Source: Chryseobacterium oncorhynchi (GTDB lineage: Bacteria; Bacteroidota; Bacteroidia; Flavobacteriales; Weeksellaceae). Taken from it: a stretch of DNA of 64,000 nucleotides. The notes under the pieces were generated by a model. It saw only the letters and a program-made list of their open reading frames with translations. It made no database searches and was not told the DNA's origin. Of this stretch, positions 18,122-26,662 are shown piece after piece. The stretch's first letter is position 1. The number at the start of each line of letters is the position of its first letter. Position numbers and translations under genes: made by a program. The stretch covers positions 1,092,848 to 1,156,847 of the forward strand of contig NZ_PPEI02000001.1 of assembly GCF_002899895.1 (NCBI RefSeq), read 5' to 3'.

Positions 18122-19138
18122 TTATTTTACACTGTCAATACGCATAAATTCCTCTGCTTTCTCTACCATGTCAATACTTCCACAGAAGAAAGGAATTCTT
18201 TGATGAAGTTCTGTAGGTTCTATTTCAAGGATTCTTCTGAAACCGTCCGTAGCCTTTCCTCCTGCTTGTTCTGCAAGAAATGCCATTGGATTACACTCAT
18301 ATAGTAATCTTAGTTTACCATTTGGAGCCTGGGAATAAGATGGATAAATATAAATTCCTCCTTTAAGCATGTTTCTGTGGAAATCTGCTACCAAAGAACC
18401 AATGTATCTGGAAGTATAAGGACGATCACCCTCTTCCATCTGGCAATATTTAAGGTAATTTTTTACTCCTTGAGGAAATTTGATGTAGTTTCCTTCATTG
18501 ATGGAATAAATTTTTCCGGTTTTTGGGAAAGTCATATTAGGATGAGAAAGATAATAAGTTCCTAGAGATGGATCCAACGTAAATCCGTTAACTCCATTTC
18601 CTGTTGTATAAACAATCATTGTAGAAGAACCATAGATTACATATCCTGCTGCAATCTGGTTAACTCCTTTCTGCAAAAAGTCTTCCAGTTGTACAGGAGT
18701 TCCTGGTTCAGAAACTCTTCTGTAGATAGAGAAAATAGTTCCTACGGAAACATTTACATCAATGTTTGAAGATCCGTCCAAAGGATCTATGAGTACAACA
18801 TATTTACTTAAATGACCGTTTTCTCCACATTTAATGTCAATAAAATCATCATTTTCCTCAGAAGCAATACCACAAACAACCTCTCTTTGAGACAAAGCCG
18901 TAATAAAAATTTCATTAGCGATCACATCAAGTTTCTGCTGCTCCTCACCTTGAATATTTTGGTTTCCGGCAGCTCCTGTTATATCTACAATTCCGGCTTT
19001 ATTTACTTCTCTGTTTACCACTTTCGAAGCCAATCTTATTGCACTCAGAAGACGAGAGAATTCACCTGTAGAATACTGAAAATCGTCCTGTTTATCTATA
19101 AGAAATTCTCCTAAAGTCTGTAATGGTTGATTTGACAT
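18122..19138 (-). CDS. fbp: Fructose-1,6-bisphosphatase, class 1
   Basis: A 338-residue gluconeogenic phosphatase that converts fructose-1,6-bisphosphate to fructose-6-phosphate. The metal-binding signature [20 protein letters not shown] starts at residue 118, and IASEEND supplies earlier ligands. Later class 1 signatures are [13 protein letters not shown] and [22 protein letters not shown], and [12 protein letters not shown]. Full length, cytosolic. It is the first gene of a two-gene unit with menC. Confidence 0.95.
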   Translation of the reverse strand: MSNQPLQTLGEFLIDKQDDFQYSTGEFSRLLSAIRLASKVVNREVNKAGIVDITGAAGNQNIQGEEQQKLDVIANEIFITALSQREVVCGIASEENDDFIDIKCGENGHLSKYVVLIDPLDGSSNIDVNVSVGTIFSIYRRVSEPGTPVQLEDFLQKGVNQIAAGYVIYGSSTMIVYTTGNGVNGFTLDPSLGTYYLSHPNMTFPKTGKIYSINEGNYIKFPQGVKNYLKYCQMEEGDRPYTSRYIGSLVADFHRNMLKGGIYIYPSYSQAPNGKLRLLYECNPMAFLAEQAGGKATDGFRRILEIEPTELHQRIPFFCGSIDMVEKAEEFMRIDSVK

Positions 19139-19463
19139 ATTTTTCTTTTTACGTTTTCCCCAAATTTCGGAAAATTTATCGCATTAAGGAAATTTAATTA
19201 CAAAAGAGATTACACACTGTATTTCAACACAATACAAAGCAAACTAAACATAACATCAAGCAGTTATTGAAAATTACGTCTCCAAATTAGTGATCTCAGA
19301 CTCACGAAAAATTCAGATTATTTCATTATTTTTTGATTTTTAAGGAAATCTTAATTCTATCCACCCATCGGGCTATTTCATATCTCGTTGTAAATTTATA
19401 ATTTTGACGTCCGTAAAAAACTCATGTAATTTTTAATCTAACAATTTTATTTTTAACAATTTA
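19139..19463. other. Divergent spacer fbp / aspartate kinase
   Basis: 325 bp with no gene. The right end holds the -7 box for the aspartate kinase gene (19399-19406). No hairpin or repeat stands out. Confidence 0.6.
19399..19406 (+). promoter_or_regulatory. -7 promoter element (TAATTTTG) for aspartate kinase
   Basis: Exact TAnnTTTG, 57 bp before the ATG. The -33 box is weak. This would leave a leader of about 50 nt. Confidence 0.45.
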
Positions 19464-20702
19464 ATGAAAATTTTCAAGTTTGGTGGAGCATCTGTAAGAG
19501 ATGCCGAGAGTGTAAAAAATGTATCCATGGTTCTAAAAAGCCAAGGATTTGCTAAATGTTTGCTGGTGATTTCAGCAATGGGCAAGACGACAAACGAGTT
19601 GGAAAAAGTTGTAGAACTTTATTTCAAGAAAGATAATTATCAAACTGAGATTGAAAAGATAAAACGAAAACACATCGAGATTGCGGACGGTTTGTTTCCT
19701 GAAAATCATGCGGTTTTTGCTGAAATCAATATCTTTTTTGATGACATCGATTCTTTTTTAAGAAGAAATAAATCTCCTAATTACAGCTTTGTCTATGACC
19801 AGGTGGTAAGCTGTGGAGAAATGATTTCTACAAAAATCCTAAGTGAATATCTGAATGAGATTCAGTTTACCAATCAGTGGCTAGATGCCAGAGATTATGT
19901 AAAAACCGACAATTCTTACAGAGACGGGGTTGTAGATTGGACAAAAACAGAAGCTTTTATTTCCAATTTGAATCCTGAAATCTGCTATGTGACTCAAGGT
20001 TTCATAGGTTCTGACGAAAACAATTTTACAGTAACGTTAGGAAGAGAGGGTTCTGATTATTCTGCTGCTATTTTCGCTTATTGCTTAGATGCTGAAGCCA
20101 TGACTATCTGGAAAGATGTACCTGGGGTAATGACCGGAGATCCAAGAAAGTTCAAGGATGTATCTCTTCTTTCTAATATCTCTTATGAAGAAGCTATTGA
20201 AATGGCTTATTATGGAGCAAGCGTTATTCACCCAAAAACATTGCAACCGCTACAACAAAAAAACATTCCTTTTTATGTAAAATCCTTTGTAGATCCTACC
20301 AAAGAAGGAACTAAAGTAGGAGCTTCAGAAAAAAACCAACAGGAAGAAACTTATATTTTAAAAGAAAATCAGGAACTCTTGAAGATTTCTACCAGAGACT
20401 TCTCTTTCATTGCGGAAGATCATATGAGCTTAATTTTCGGATATTTATCTAAATATAAGATTAAAGTTTCCTTAATGCAGAATTCTGCGATCTCCCTGGC
20501 ACTGTGCCTTGAAGATAAATTTAATCATCTAGAAGAGCTTAACGAAGAGCTTCAAAAAATTTTTAAAACTGAAGCAATTAAAAATGTATCTTTATTCACA
20601 GTAAGAAATGCGAAGATGGATCACATTGATAGATTTTACCATGAAAAAAATGTATTATTGGAACAGATTTCCAAGAATACTCTTCAAATGGTAACACAAT
20701 AA
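19464..20702 (+). CDS. lysC: Aspartate kinase (monofunctional)
   Basis: A 412-residue kinase that phosphorylates aspartate, the first step to lysine, threonine, methionine and diaminopimelate. The N-terminal ATP site KFGGASVRDAESVKNV starts at residue 4; VTLGREGSDYSAAIFA and IWKDVPGVMTGDPR are the catalytic and substrate sites. The C-terminal quarter has one or two ACT-type regulatory units, shorter than in many LysC proteins. There is no fused homoserine dehydrogenase. Which end product inhibits it cannot be read. The next gene starts 22 bp downstream. Confidence 0.9.
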   Translation: MKIFKFGGASVRDAESVKNVSMVLKSQGFAKCLLVISAMGKTTNELEKVVELYFKKDNYQTEIEKIKRKHIEIADGLFPENHAVFAEINIFFDDIDSFLRRNKSPNYSFVYDQVVSCGEMISTKILSEYLNEIQFTNQWLDARDYVKTDNSYRDGVVDWTKTEAFISNLNPEICYVTQGFIGSDENNFTVTLGREGSDYSAAIFAYCLDAEAMTIWKDVPGVMTGDPRKFKDVSLLSNISYEEAIEMAYYGASVIHPKTLQPLQQKNIPFYVKSFVDPTKEGTKVGASEKNQQEETYILKENQELLKISTRDFSFIAEDHMSLIFGYLSKYKIKVSLMQNSAISLALCLEDKFNHLEELNEELQKIFKTEAIKNVSLFTVRNAKMDHIDRFYHEKNVLLEQISKNTLQMVTQ

Positions 20703-20724
20703 TATTAATTGCGACTAAACACAC

Positions 20725-22566
20725 ATGAGTTTAATTTCGAAAAACGATCTGATCAAAGCTTCCGGCTTAAGTAAAATCGGGTTCCTCAAGAATCCGGTAG
20801 CATCTGCTGTTATGAGCATTGCTAAAATAAATGAAGTAAATAGACTATACGATAAACTAAAATACAAGGAAGGCAAAGACTTTTTCGACTCATTTGTAAG
20901 AGAAAGAAACCTAAGCTATGTAGCTTTTGAAGAGGATCTTGCAAAAATCCCTAAAACGGGGCCATTTATTTTGGTCTCCAACCACCCGCTGGGTGCCATT
21001 GACGGGATTTTGATGTGCAAGATTTTATCAGAGGTTCGTCCGGACTTCAAGGTAATGGGAAATTTCCTCTTGGAAAAGATCAAACCTATGGAGCCTTACG
21101 TAATCGCTGTAAATCCTTTTGAAAACAGAAAAGAAGCTTACAGCAGCTCTTCAGGAATGCGCGAAACACTCAAGCATATACAAAACGGAGGCTGCGTAGG
21201 TATTTTTCCTGCGGGAGAAGTTTCTAACAAGAACAATCCTTATGGAGAAATTTTAGATAAAGAATGGGAAAAAACGGCACTTAAGCTTATCAGAATGGCT
21301 AAAGTGCCGGTAGTTCCTATGTATTTCCATGCTAAGAACAGCCGTCTATTTTATCAGGTGGCTAAACTTCATCCCAATTTACAGACGATCATGCTTCCCT
21401 CTGAAATGATGAATGACAGAGAAAAGCCAATCAGAATAAGAATCGGGAGACCTATTACTGTAAAGGCAATGGATGATATGGAAACCATTGAAGAGCTTGG
21501 GGAGTTTTTGAAACGTAAGGTTTATATGATGAAATCTTACTATGAAAAAAGAAAATCACTGGCTCAAAGCATCAATCTTCAGAATTTATCTGTAAAATTT
21601 CCTCTATTAAAGGAGGAAAATATAGTTCAGAACATTATTGATGAAACTCCATTGGAAGATATCGTAAAAGATGTTGACAAGCTGAGAGGAACGGATAAAA
21701 TGTTATTCAGCAACGGGAACTATGAGATCTACTTTACGACGTATGAGGAAATCCCATCTATTATGAGGGAAATCGGGCGTCAAAGAGAGCTGACTTTCCG
21801 TGCAGTAGGCGAAGGAAGTAATCTTCCGTTTGACCTTGATGAGTATGACAAGCATTACCATCATCTTTTCCTTTGGGACAACGGTGAGAAAAAACTAGCG
21901 GGAGCTTACAGAATGGCTCTTGGTAGAGAGGTAATGAAAAAGTATGGCATCAAAGGCTTCTATACAAGTTCTTTATTTGAATTTGAGCAAGACATTCACC
22001 CTTTCTTTAAAAAGGTGATCGAAATGGGCCGTGCTTATATCTGCCAGGAATATCAGCAGAAACCTCTTCCTCTTTTCCTTTTATGGCGAGGAATTGTACA
22101 TGTATGTCTGAGAAATCCTGACCACAAATTCCTAATGGGGGGTGTAAGTATCTCCAATAAGTTCTCAGAATTTTCAAAGTCTCTGATGATCGAATTTATG
22201 CGTTCTAATTATTTTGACTCTGCAGTGGCTCAATACATCACTCCGAGAAATGAATATAAGGTAAAGCTTCGTGACAGGGATAAGAATATCTTCTTTGAAG
22301 AAATGGAATCGGATCTTAATAAGTTGGACAAGATTATTGATGATCTTGAACCTGAATTAAGATTACCTGTTTTGATTAAAAAATACATTAAGCAAAATGC
22401 AAAAGTAATTGCTTTCAACGTTGATCCTAACTTCAATGATGCGATTGACGGATTGATGTATATCAGAATTAGTGATCTTCCGGAAAACACGATCAAACCT
22501 GTATTGGAAGAGATGAGTGAGCAAATCAGAAAGGAACAGGAAAATAATCCGGCTGATAATCAATAA
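20725..22566 (+). CDS. Two-domain acyltransferase (PlsC-like + GNAT/OlsB-like), OlsF-type
   Basis: A 613-residue fusion. Residues about 70-270 form a PlsC-like O-acyltransferase with the NHxLGxxDG site (NHPLGAIDG from 86) and FPAGE at 161-165. Residues about 330-520 form an OlsB/hemolysin-type N-acyltransferase domain with LAGAYRMALG, EMGRAYI and FLMGGVSIS. This order matches OlsF, which makes ornithine lipids by N- then O-acylation, and related enzymes for glycine or other aminolipids in Bacteroidota. The amino acid used cannot be read. Peripheral to the inner membrane; no strong membrane helix. Last gene before the tRNA cassettes. Confidence 0.8.
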   Translation: MSLISKNDLIKASGLSKIGFLKNPVASAVMSIAKINEVNRLYDKLKYKEGKDFFDSFVRERNLSYVAFEEDLAKIPKTGPFILVSNHPLGAIDGILMCKILSEVRPDFKVMGNFLLEKIKPMEPYVIAVNPFENRKEAYSSSSGMRETLKHIQNGGCVGIFPAGEVSNKNNPYGEILDKEWEKTALKLIRMAKVPVVPMYFHAKNSRLFYQVAKLHPNLQTIMLPSEMMNDREKPIRIRIGRPITVKAMDDMETIEELGEFLKRKVYMMKSYYEKRKSLAQSINLQNLSVKFPLLKEENIVQNIIDETPLEDIVKDVDKLRGTDKMLFSNGNYEIYFTTYEEIPSIMREIGRQRELTFRAVGEGSNLPFDLDEYDKHYHHLFLWDNGEKKLAGAYRMALGREVMKKYGIKGFYTSSLFEFEQDIHPFFKKVIEMGRAYICQEYQQKPLPLFLLWRGIVHVCLRNPDHKFLMGGVSISNKFSEFSKSLMIEFMRSNYFDSAVAQYITPRNEYKVKLRDRDKNIFFEEMESDLNKLDKIIDDLEPELRLPVLIKKYIKQNAKVIAFNVDPNFNDAIDGLMYIRISDLPENTIKPVLEEMSEQIRKEQENNPADNQ

Positions 22567-22675
22567 GTTTTTTAATTTTAGTAAAAAAAGTACGATGAAC
22601 ACTTGCTTTGTATACTAAAACATGCTACTTTTGCATCACTTTAAAACAACGAAGTAAGTCAAACAAAAATATAAT

Positions 22676-22748
22676 GGTTTCTTAGCTCAGTTGGTAGAGC
22701 AATGGATTGAAAATCCATGTGTCCCTGGTTCGATTCCTGGAGAAACCA
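22676..22748 (+). tRNA. tRNA-Phe (GAA), copy 1
   Basis: A 73-nt cloverleaf: acceptor GGTTTCT/AGAAACC, D arm GCTC/GAGC, anticodon stem ATGGA/TCCAT with loop TTGAAAA (anticodon GAA), discriminator A, no encoded CCA. The T stem CCTGG/CCTGG has a central T-T mismatch (positions 51 and 63). Confidence 0.97.
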
Positions 22749-22754
22749 CTTTAA

Positions 22755-22781
22755 AACCTCTGATTAGTCAGAGGTTTTTTT
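22755..22781 (+). terminator. Terminator of tRNA-Phe copy 1
   Basis: Stem AACCTCTGA / TCAGAGGTT with a TTAG loop and a run of T, right after the tRNA. Confidence 0.9.
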
Positions 22782-23005
22782 GTTTTAAAAAAAAGACTGT
22801 AAACCCCAGAAATTTGGATAGCAAAAGGGAGTTAAATAGATCAAGAGCTTTATTTGTGAAATTTTACAGCCTGTTATTCTTACTCTTAGGTATAAAATCA
22901 AATAATTAGTAATAAAAAAGTTTAAAAATCTTAGAAGAATATAAAAAAATGTATTACTTTTGCATCACTTTAAAAACAACGAAGTAAGTCAAACAAAAAT
23001 ATAAT

Positions 23006-23078
23006 GGTTTCTTAGCTCAGTTGGTAGAGCAATGGATTGAAAATCCATGTGTCCCTGGTTCGATTCCTGGAGAAACCA
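23006..23078 (+). tRNA. tRNA-Phe (GAA), copy 2
   Basis: Identical in sequence to copies 1 and 3, with the same T-stem mismatch and no encoded CCA. Confidence 0.97.
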
Positions 23079-23084
23079 CTTTAA

Positions 23085-23111
23085 AACCTCTGATTAGTCA
23101 GAGGTTTTTTT
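23085..23111 (+). terminator. Terminator of tRNA-Phe copy 2
   Basis: Same 9-bp stem, TTAG loop and T run as in copy 1. Confidence 0.9.
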
Positions 23112-23299
23112 GCTTTTATTAAAGAAGTCTGCAAACACCAAAAATTGTATAATTTGAGGTGATATTTTCAATCACCCTACAAGATGCATACTGTTTCAAA
23201 TATGATTACAAAAAAAATTAATCAAAATAATGGGAATTAATTTTTTATTTGATGAGTAAGACTTAATTTAGTAGGATAAACCTAATTACAAAGACTATT

Positions 23300-24646
23300 A
23301 TGAAAGCAAAATTATTGGCCGATACTTTTCTGGGTATCGTCGCTCTGCTCGTTTTTCAATCATGTGCAGAAAATATTATAGCAGCAGAGGATACTACTAC
23401 CCAAAAAAACGTATCCGCTTTAAAGAAAGCATCCTCTTTCAGTGTTCCAATTGCCGGAAATTCTTTTTTAACCGTAAAGCCCTCGGGAGCCAATGAAGTA
23501 ATCACTTCTAGTAAGTTGGGTAACTGGACCAACTCTAATACTGTTATCAGTACTTATTTCAGGGTGAGTAATACAGGAGCATTAAACATCGGATTAAAAG
23601 CTTCTGTTCCTTCGGGTACAAGTGTTGTAAAAGTAACGGTAGGTGGCACATCCAAAAATGTTACTTTAACAGGATCTGCTTATAAAGAATATACCGTTGG
23701 AGATTTTAGTGTTTCCACTCCAGGTTATGTAAAAGTTGATCTTCAAGGTGTCTCCAAAACCGGTGGGTACTTTGCAGATGTTACAGATGTTACTTTCAGT
23801 GGAACAGCTTCTACAGGAACCAATGTATACAGTAATGATCCTTCTTACTATTATTGGGCACGTAGAGGACCTTCCTGCCATCTTAATTACATAATTCCAA
23901 CCACCAATAATGTTAGCTATTATTATAATGAAGTAACGGTTCCTACGGGAGAAGATAAGATTGGTTCTTATTTTATGGCCAATGGCTTTAGTGCAGGCTA
24001 TTTTGGAATGCAGGTTAACTCTGCTACGGAAAGAAGAATTTTATTCTCTGTATGGAGCCCATTTGATACGGATGATCCCAATAATATTCCTCCTGACCAT
24101 AAAATTATTCTAAACAGAGCAGGTACCGGTGTAACGATTGGAGAATTTGGCAATGAGGGCTCTGGCGGACAAAGCTATTATAAGTACAACTGGAGCGCAG
24201 GACAAACCTATAAATTCTTATTAAAAGGCGAACCGGACGGTAACGGAAAAACAGATTTTACAGCTTGGTTTTTATCACCTGATACGACAACATGGAAGCT
24301 GATAGCAAGCTGGAAGAGACCTCAAACCAGTACTTATCTTAAAAGCTTCTACAGCTTCGTTGAAAATTTCAATCCTGAAAACGGATATCAGGGCAGAAAA
24401 GCGGAATTCAAAAATCAATGGATAAGAACTTCAGATGGCAACTGGGCCGCCATTTCCGGAGCAAAGTTTAGTGTAGATAACACTTACAATGCACAACAAA
24501 GAATAGACGCAATGGGAGGAACAAGCAACAATGCTTTCTTTTTGCAAAACGGAGGATTTTTTAATACAACTGTTGCTCCTGGCTCACAGTTTTCTGTTAT
24601 AGCGCCCACACAAGCTCCAAATATCAATTTATCAACTCTTCCTTAA
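23300..24646 (+). CDS. DUF5077/DUF3472-type secreted lipoprotein
   Basis: A 448-residue surface or periplasmic lipoprotein. The signal ends in the lipobox LLVFQSC (about Cys22). An Ala/Thr/Ser linker leads to a beta-sandwich domain (about 48-172) resembling DUF5077, then a DUF3472-like domain (about 185-445) with YYYNEVTVP, SYFMANGFSAGYFGMQVNS, RILFSVWSPFDTDDP and NQWIRTSDGNW. DUF3472 proteins are thought to bind or process carbohydrate, but no catalytic residue is known to me. The gene stands alone between tRNA-Phe cassettes 2 and 3 and has its own terminator. Confidence 0.8.
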   Translation: MKAKLLADTFLGIVALLVFQSCAENIIAAEDTTTQKNVSALKKASSFSVPIAGNSFLTVKPSGANEVITSSKLGNWTNSNTVISTYFRVSNTGALNIGLKASVPSGTSVVKVTVGGTSKNVTLTGSAYKEYTVGDFSVSTPGYVKVDLQGVSKTGGYFADVTDVTFSGTASTGTNVYSNDPSYYYWARRGPSCHLNYIIPTTNNVSYYYNEVTVPTGEDKIGSYFMANGFSAGYFGMQVNSATERRILFSVWSPFDTDDPNNIPPDHKIILNRAGTGVTIGEFGNEGSGGQSYYKYNWSAGQTYKFLLKGEPDGNGKTDFTAWFLSPDTTTWKLIASWKRPQTSTYLKSFYSFVENFNPENGYQGRKAEFKNQWIRTSDGNWAAISGAKFSVDNTYNAQQRIDAMGGTSNNAFFLQNGGFFNTTVAPGSQFSVIAPTQAPNINLSTLP

Positions 24647-24667
24647 AATTATAACCTAAAAATAATC

Positions 24668-24705
24668 AGCCAGTTCCTATATAATATAATAAGAACTGGC
24701 TTTTT
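24668..24705 (+). terminator. Terminator of the DUF3472 gene
   Basis: Stem AGCCAGTTC / GAACTGGCT with an A+T-rich 16-nt loop and five T, 22 bp after the stop codon. Confidence 0.8.
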
Positions 24706-24989
24706 AATACGGATAAATATAAAATATAGAGTACCATAGGATCTTCAGGGCCTATAAAAGATTCCTTAATGTATTTCTTTCCTAAAAATTCAACCTTAAG
24801 GAACAGTTTAAAATAATATTAAAAAAACAAAGCACACAAAACCACTGATGAACAGCACATTGAAGTCGAAAACCAGCTATAACAACACATTTATTCAAAA
24901 AAATAAATCAAAATATTTGCACGGTATTACAAAAAGTTATACTTTTGCATCACTTTAAAACAACGAAGTAAGTCAAACAAAAATATAAT

Positions 24990-25062
24990 GGTTTCTTAGC
25001 TCAGTTGGTAGAGCAATGGATTGAAAATCCATGTGTCCCTGGTTCGATTCCTGGAGAAACCA
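24990..25062 (+). tRNA. tRNA-Phe (GAA), copy 3
   Basis: Identical to copies 1 and 2, including the T-stem mismatch and the absence of encoded CCA. Confidence 0.97.
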
Positions 25063-25068
25063 CTTTAA

Positions 25069-25095
25069 AACCTCTGATTAGTCAGAGGTTTTTTT
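25069..25095 (+). terminator. Terminator of tRNA-Phe copy 3
   Basis: Same 9-bp stem, TTAG loop and T run as in copies 1 and 2. Confidence 0.9.
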
Positions 25096-25157
25096 GATTT
25101 TATGATCCAAGCCAATATGGTGTAGGATATGAATGAGCTTATACAATATATACCAAG

Positions 25158-25724
25158 TTACTTTTCAAACTCCCATTCTCCATTTTCTTTCTTTAACCTT
25201 AACCCAACAGTCCCAAATCTAATTTGATCTTTTGGGAGGTCTATCTGAAGATAAGCTCTTTTTCCACTTTTGTCAAACAACACTCTATGAAATTTATAAT
25301 GTCCTACGTAGTTTTTGTTATCAATAGCTTTTGCAACTCTTTTTATATTTTTAAAATCTTCAATCCTACTAAAATCGACTGGAATTGCCTGATCTGATCG
25401 GTTCTTAACTTCATTAAAAATATAATTATAATGAAGAGCGTCCCAATTATCCTTTGAAATATCTACTGCATCCAGTGTATCAGACATGGTAAAGGTATAT
25501 TGCTCATTTCTCATTCTGGCGTCTATAATATCTATAGCTTCACTGCTGCTTACTTTATACTGATTGGCTATTTTCGATATTTCTTCCGGATCTAATTCTT
25601 TAAAGACATATTTGCTTATTGCTAAATTTAAGATCTTGTATTCATCATTATCTAATGAGCTACAAGAAGAAAGCATTAATAATAGAAATAAAGCAATCAA
25701 TTTATTTTTTCTTAAGATTCTCAT
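25158..25724 (-). CDS. Hypothetical lipoprotein
   Basis: A 188-residue lipoprotein of unknown function. I prefer the ATG at 25724 because MRILRKNKLIALFLLLMLSSC is a standard lipoprotein signal; an ATG at 25745 would add seven residues. The mature part starts SSLDNDEYKILN, has a helical region with DPEEISKIANQYKVSSSEAIDIIDAR, and ends in a beta-rich segment with VLFDKSGKRAYLQIDLP and ENGEWEFEK, like many small Bacteroidota lipoproteins. It is the last gene of the minus-strand locus, 105 bp after the response regulator. A link to that locus is only positional. Confidence 0.65.
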   Translation of the reverse strand: MRILRKNKLIALFLLLMLSSCSSLDNDEYKILNLAISKYVFKELDPEEISKIANQYKVSSSEAIDIIDARMRNEQYTFTMSDTLDAVDISKDNWDALHYNYIFNEVKNRSDQAIPVDFSRIEDFKNIKRVAKAIDNKNYVGHYKFHRVLFDKSGKRAYLQIDLPKDQIRFGTVGLRLKKENGEWEFEK

Positions 25725-25829
25725 ATGATGTTTTATAATACTCATATCACGTTATTAATTTTTATTTTCATCAGGGGATCAATCTGTACATGATATATAC
25801 ATCATCAATGCTTAAGTCCCTCTATTTCA

Positions 25830-26588
25830 TTAGTTTCTTAACCAGTTCAGACACTCAGTGATCTGTATTTTACTGATAAAAACACCTGTATTTACTTCAG
25901 GTTCAGGAGAAAGCCTAAGTTCTACTTTCTGGCTTGAATGCTTAATGATTTCTGTGACTGCTTCTTTGTTGATGATAAACTTGCGGTTAACTTTAAAAAA
26001 TAAATCTGGATTCAGTTTTTGAATGATATCCTTGATGGTATCGTCATAAATATAGGTATGATTGTCCTTTGTAGTGAGAAAAAGATATTTTCCGGAAGCA
26101 AAAAAGTATGCTGCATTCTGTTCATCCACAGATTTAAGTTTATTTCCCTCTCTTACCATGAAACGTTTCATCACCTCAGAATCATCCTGACGTAAGGTAG
26201 AAATGGATCTCAATACAGGTTCAGGATCAAAATTACTGATGGAAATAAATTTTTGTAATGCTTTATGTAAGTCCTCTTCTTCAAAAGGCTTCAGAAGATA
26301 ATCTATGGTAAAATGCCTGAAAACCCTCATAGCATATTCATCAAAGGCTGTTATGAAAATGATTGGTGTAAAAAGTTCAACCTGTTCAAAGATTTCAAGA
26401 CTCATCCCATCTCCCAAATTGATATCCATAAAGATAAGGTCTGCGGAGTCATTTTCGAAGAATTCTATTGCCTGTTTTTTTGACCGAAGAACCACAGTCT
26501 CAGTGACAGAGACTATGTTTTGTGTATCCAATAAATTCTTCAGATAATTAACTGCCAGCAATTCATCTTCTATAATTGCAATTTTCAT
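25830..26588 (-). CDS. LytTR-family response regulator
   Basis: A 252-residue two-component regulator. Residues 1-120 are the receiver domain: acidic pocket EDE (7-9), phospho-acceptor Asp55 in LIFMDINLGDG, Thr80 and Lys100 (LLKPF). Residues about 140-250 form the LytTR DNA-binding domain with FFKVNRKFIINKEAV. I start it at the ATG at 26588, where the receiver begins; upstream sequence is a promoter, not coding. Its likely partner is the LytS-type kinase at 34033-35616, with SusD, SusC and a protease gene in between, so it probably controls that import locus. It has its own promoter behind the SusD terminator. Confidence 0.9.
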   Translation of the reverse strand: MKIAIIEDELLAVNYLKNLLDTQNIVSVTETVVLRSKKQAIEFFENDSADLIFMDINLGDGMSLEIFEQVELFTPIIFITAFDEYAMRVFRHFTIDYLLKPFEEEDLHKALQKFISISNFDPEPVLRSISTLRQDDSEVMKRFMVREGNKLKSVDEQNAAYFFASGKYLFLTTKDNHTYIYDDTIKDIIQKLNPDLFFKVNRKFIINKEAVTEIIKHSSQKVELRLSPEPEVNTGVFISKIQITECLNWLRN

Positions 26589-26595
26589 AACATTG

Positions 26596-26623
26596 CAAAA
26601 GTACAAAAAAACCGCTAAAACAA
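26596..26623 (-). promoter_or_regulatory. Promoter of the response regulator
   Basis: On the minus strand TTG (26621-26623), 17 bp, then TACTTTTG (26603-26596), ending 7 bp before the ATG. The transcript should have almost no leader. The promoter lies inside the terminator hairpin of the SusD gene. Confidence 0.65.
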
Positions 26624-26640
26624 TCAAGTTCAAGCGGTTT
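26604..26640 (-). terminator. Terminator of the protease-SusC-SusD operon
   Basis: Stem AAACCGCT / AGCGGTTT with a 16-nt loop, followed on the minus strand by six T. It lies 23 bp after the SusD stop and overlaps the promoter of the response regulator. Confidence 0.8.
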
Positions 26641-26662
26641 CAAGGGTTGTTAATATGAAGTG

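Larger units (their letters stand above)
22626..22782 (+). repeat. tRNA-Phe cassette, copy 1
   Basis: A 157-bp unit holding the TACTTTTG -7 box, a 40-nt leader, tRNA-Phe and an intrinsic terminator. Base-for-base identical to copy 3 (24940-25096) and one extra A away from copy 2. A -33-like TTGC lies 19 bp before the -7 box, outside the repeat. Confidence 0.92.
22955..23112 (+). repeat. tRNA-Phe cassette, copy 2
   Basis: A 158-bp unit, identical to copies 1 and 3 except for one extra A in the leader. About 40 bp after the terminator still resemble the sequence after copy 1, which points to a tandem duplication larger than the cassette. The -33 region is poor, so this copy may be less active. 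Confidence 0.92.
24940..25096 (+). repeat. tRNA-Phe cassette, copy 3
   Basis: Identical over 157 bp to copy 1. It has the best -33/-7 pair of the three: TTTG, 20 bp, TACTTTTG. The following sequence is unrelated to that after copies 1 and 2. Confidence 0.92.

Noticed and set aside
22691-22909. Open frame running through tRNA-Phe copy 1 and its terminator
   Set aside because: It overlaps a clear tRNA gene and terminator and has no coding features.
22626-25096. CRISPR-like array of direct repeats
   Set aside because: Repeats are 157-158 bp tRNA cassettes with irregular, long spacers and no cas genes.
22626-25096. Integrative element attachment sites at the tRNA genes
   Set aside because: No integrase or phage gene present, and full cassettes are repeated rather than short tRNA 3' ends. 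Kept only as a possibility for the cargo interval.
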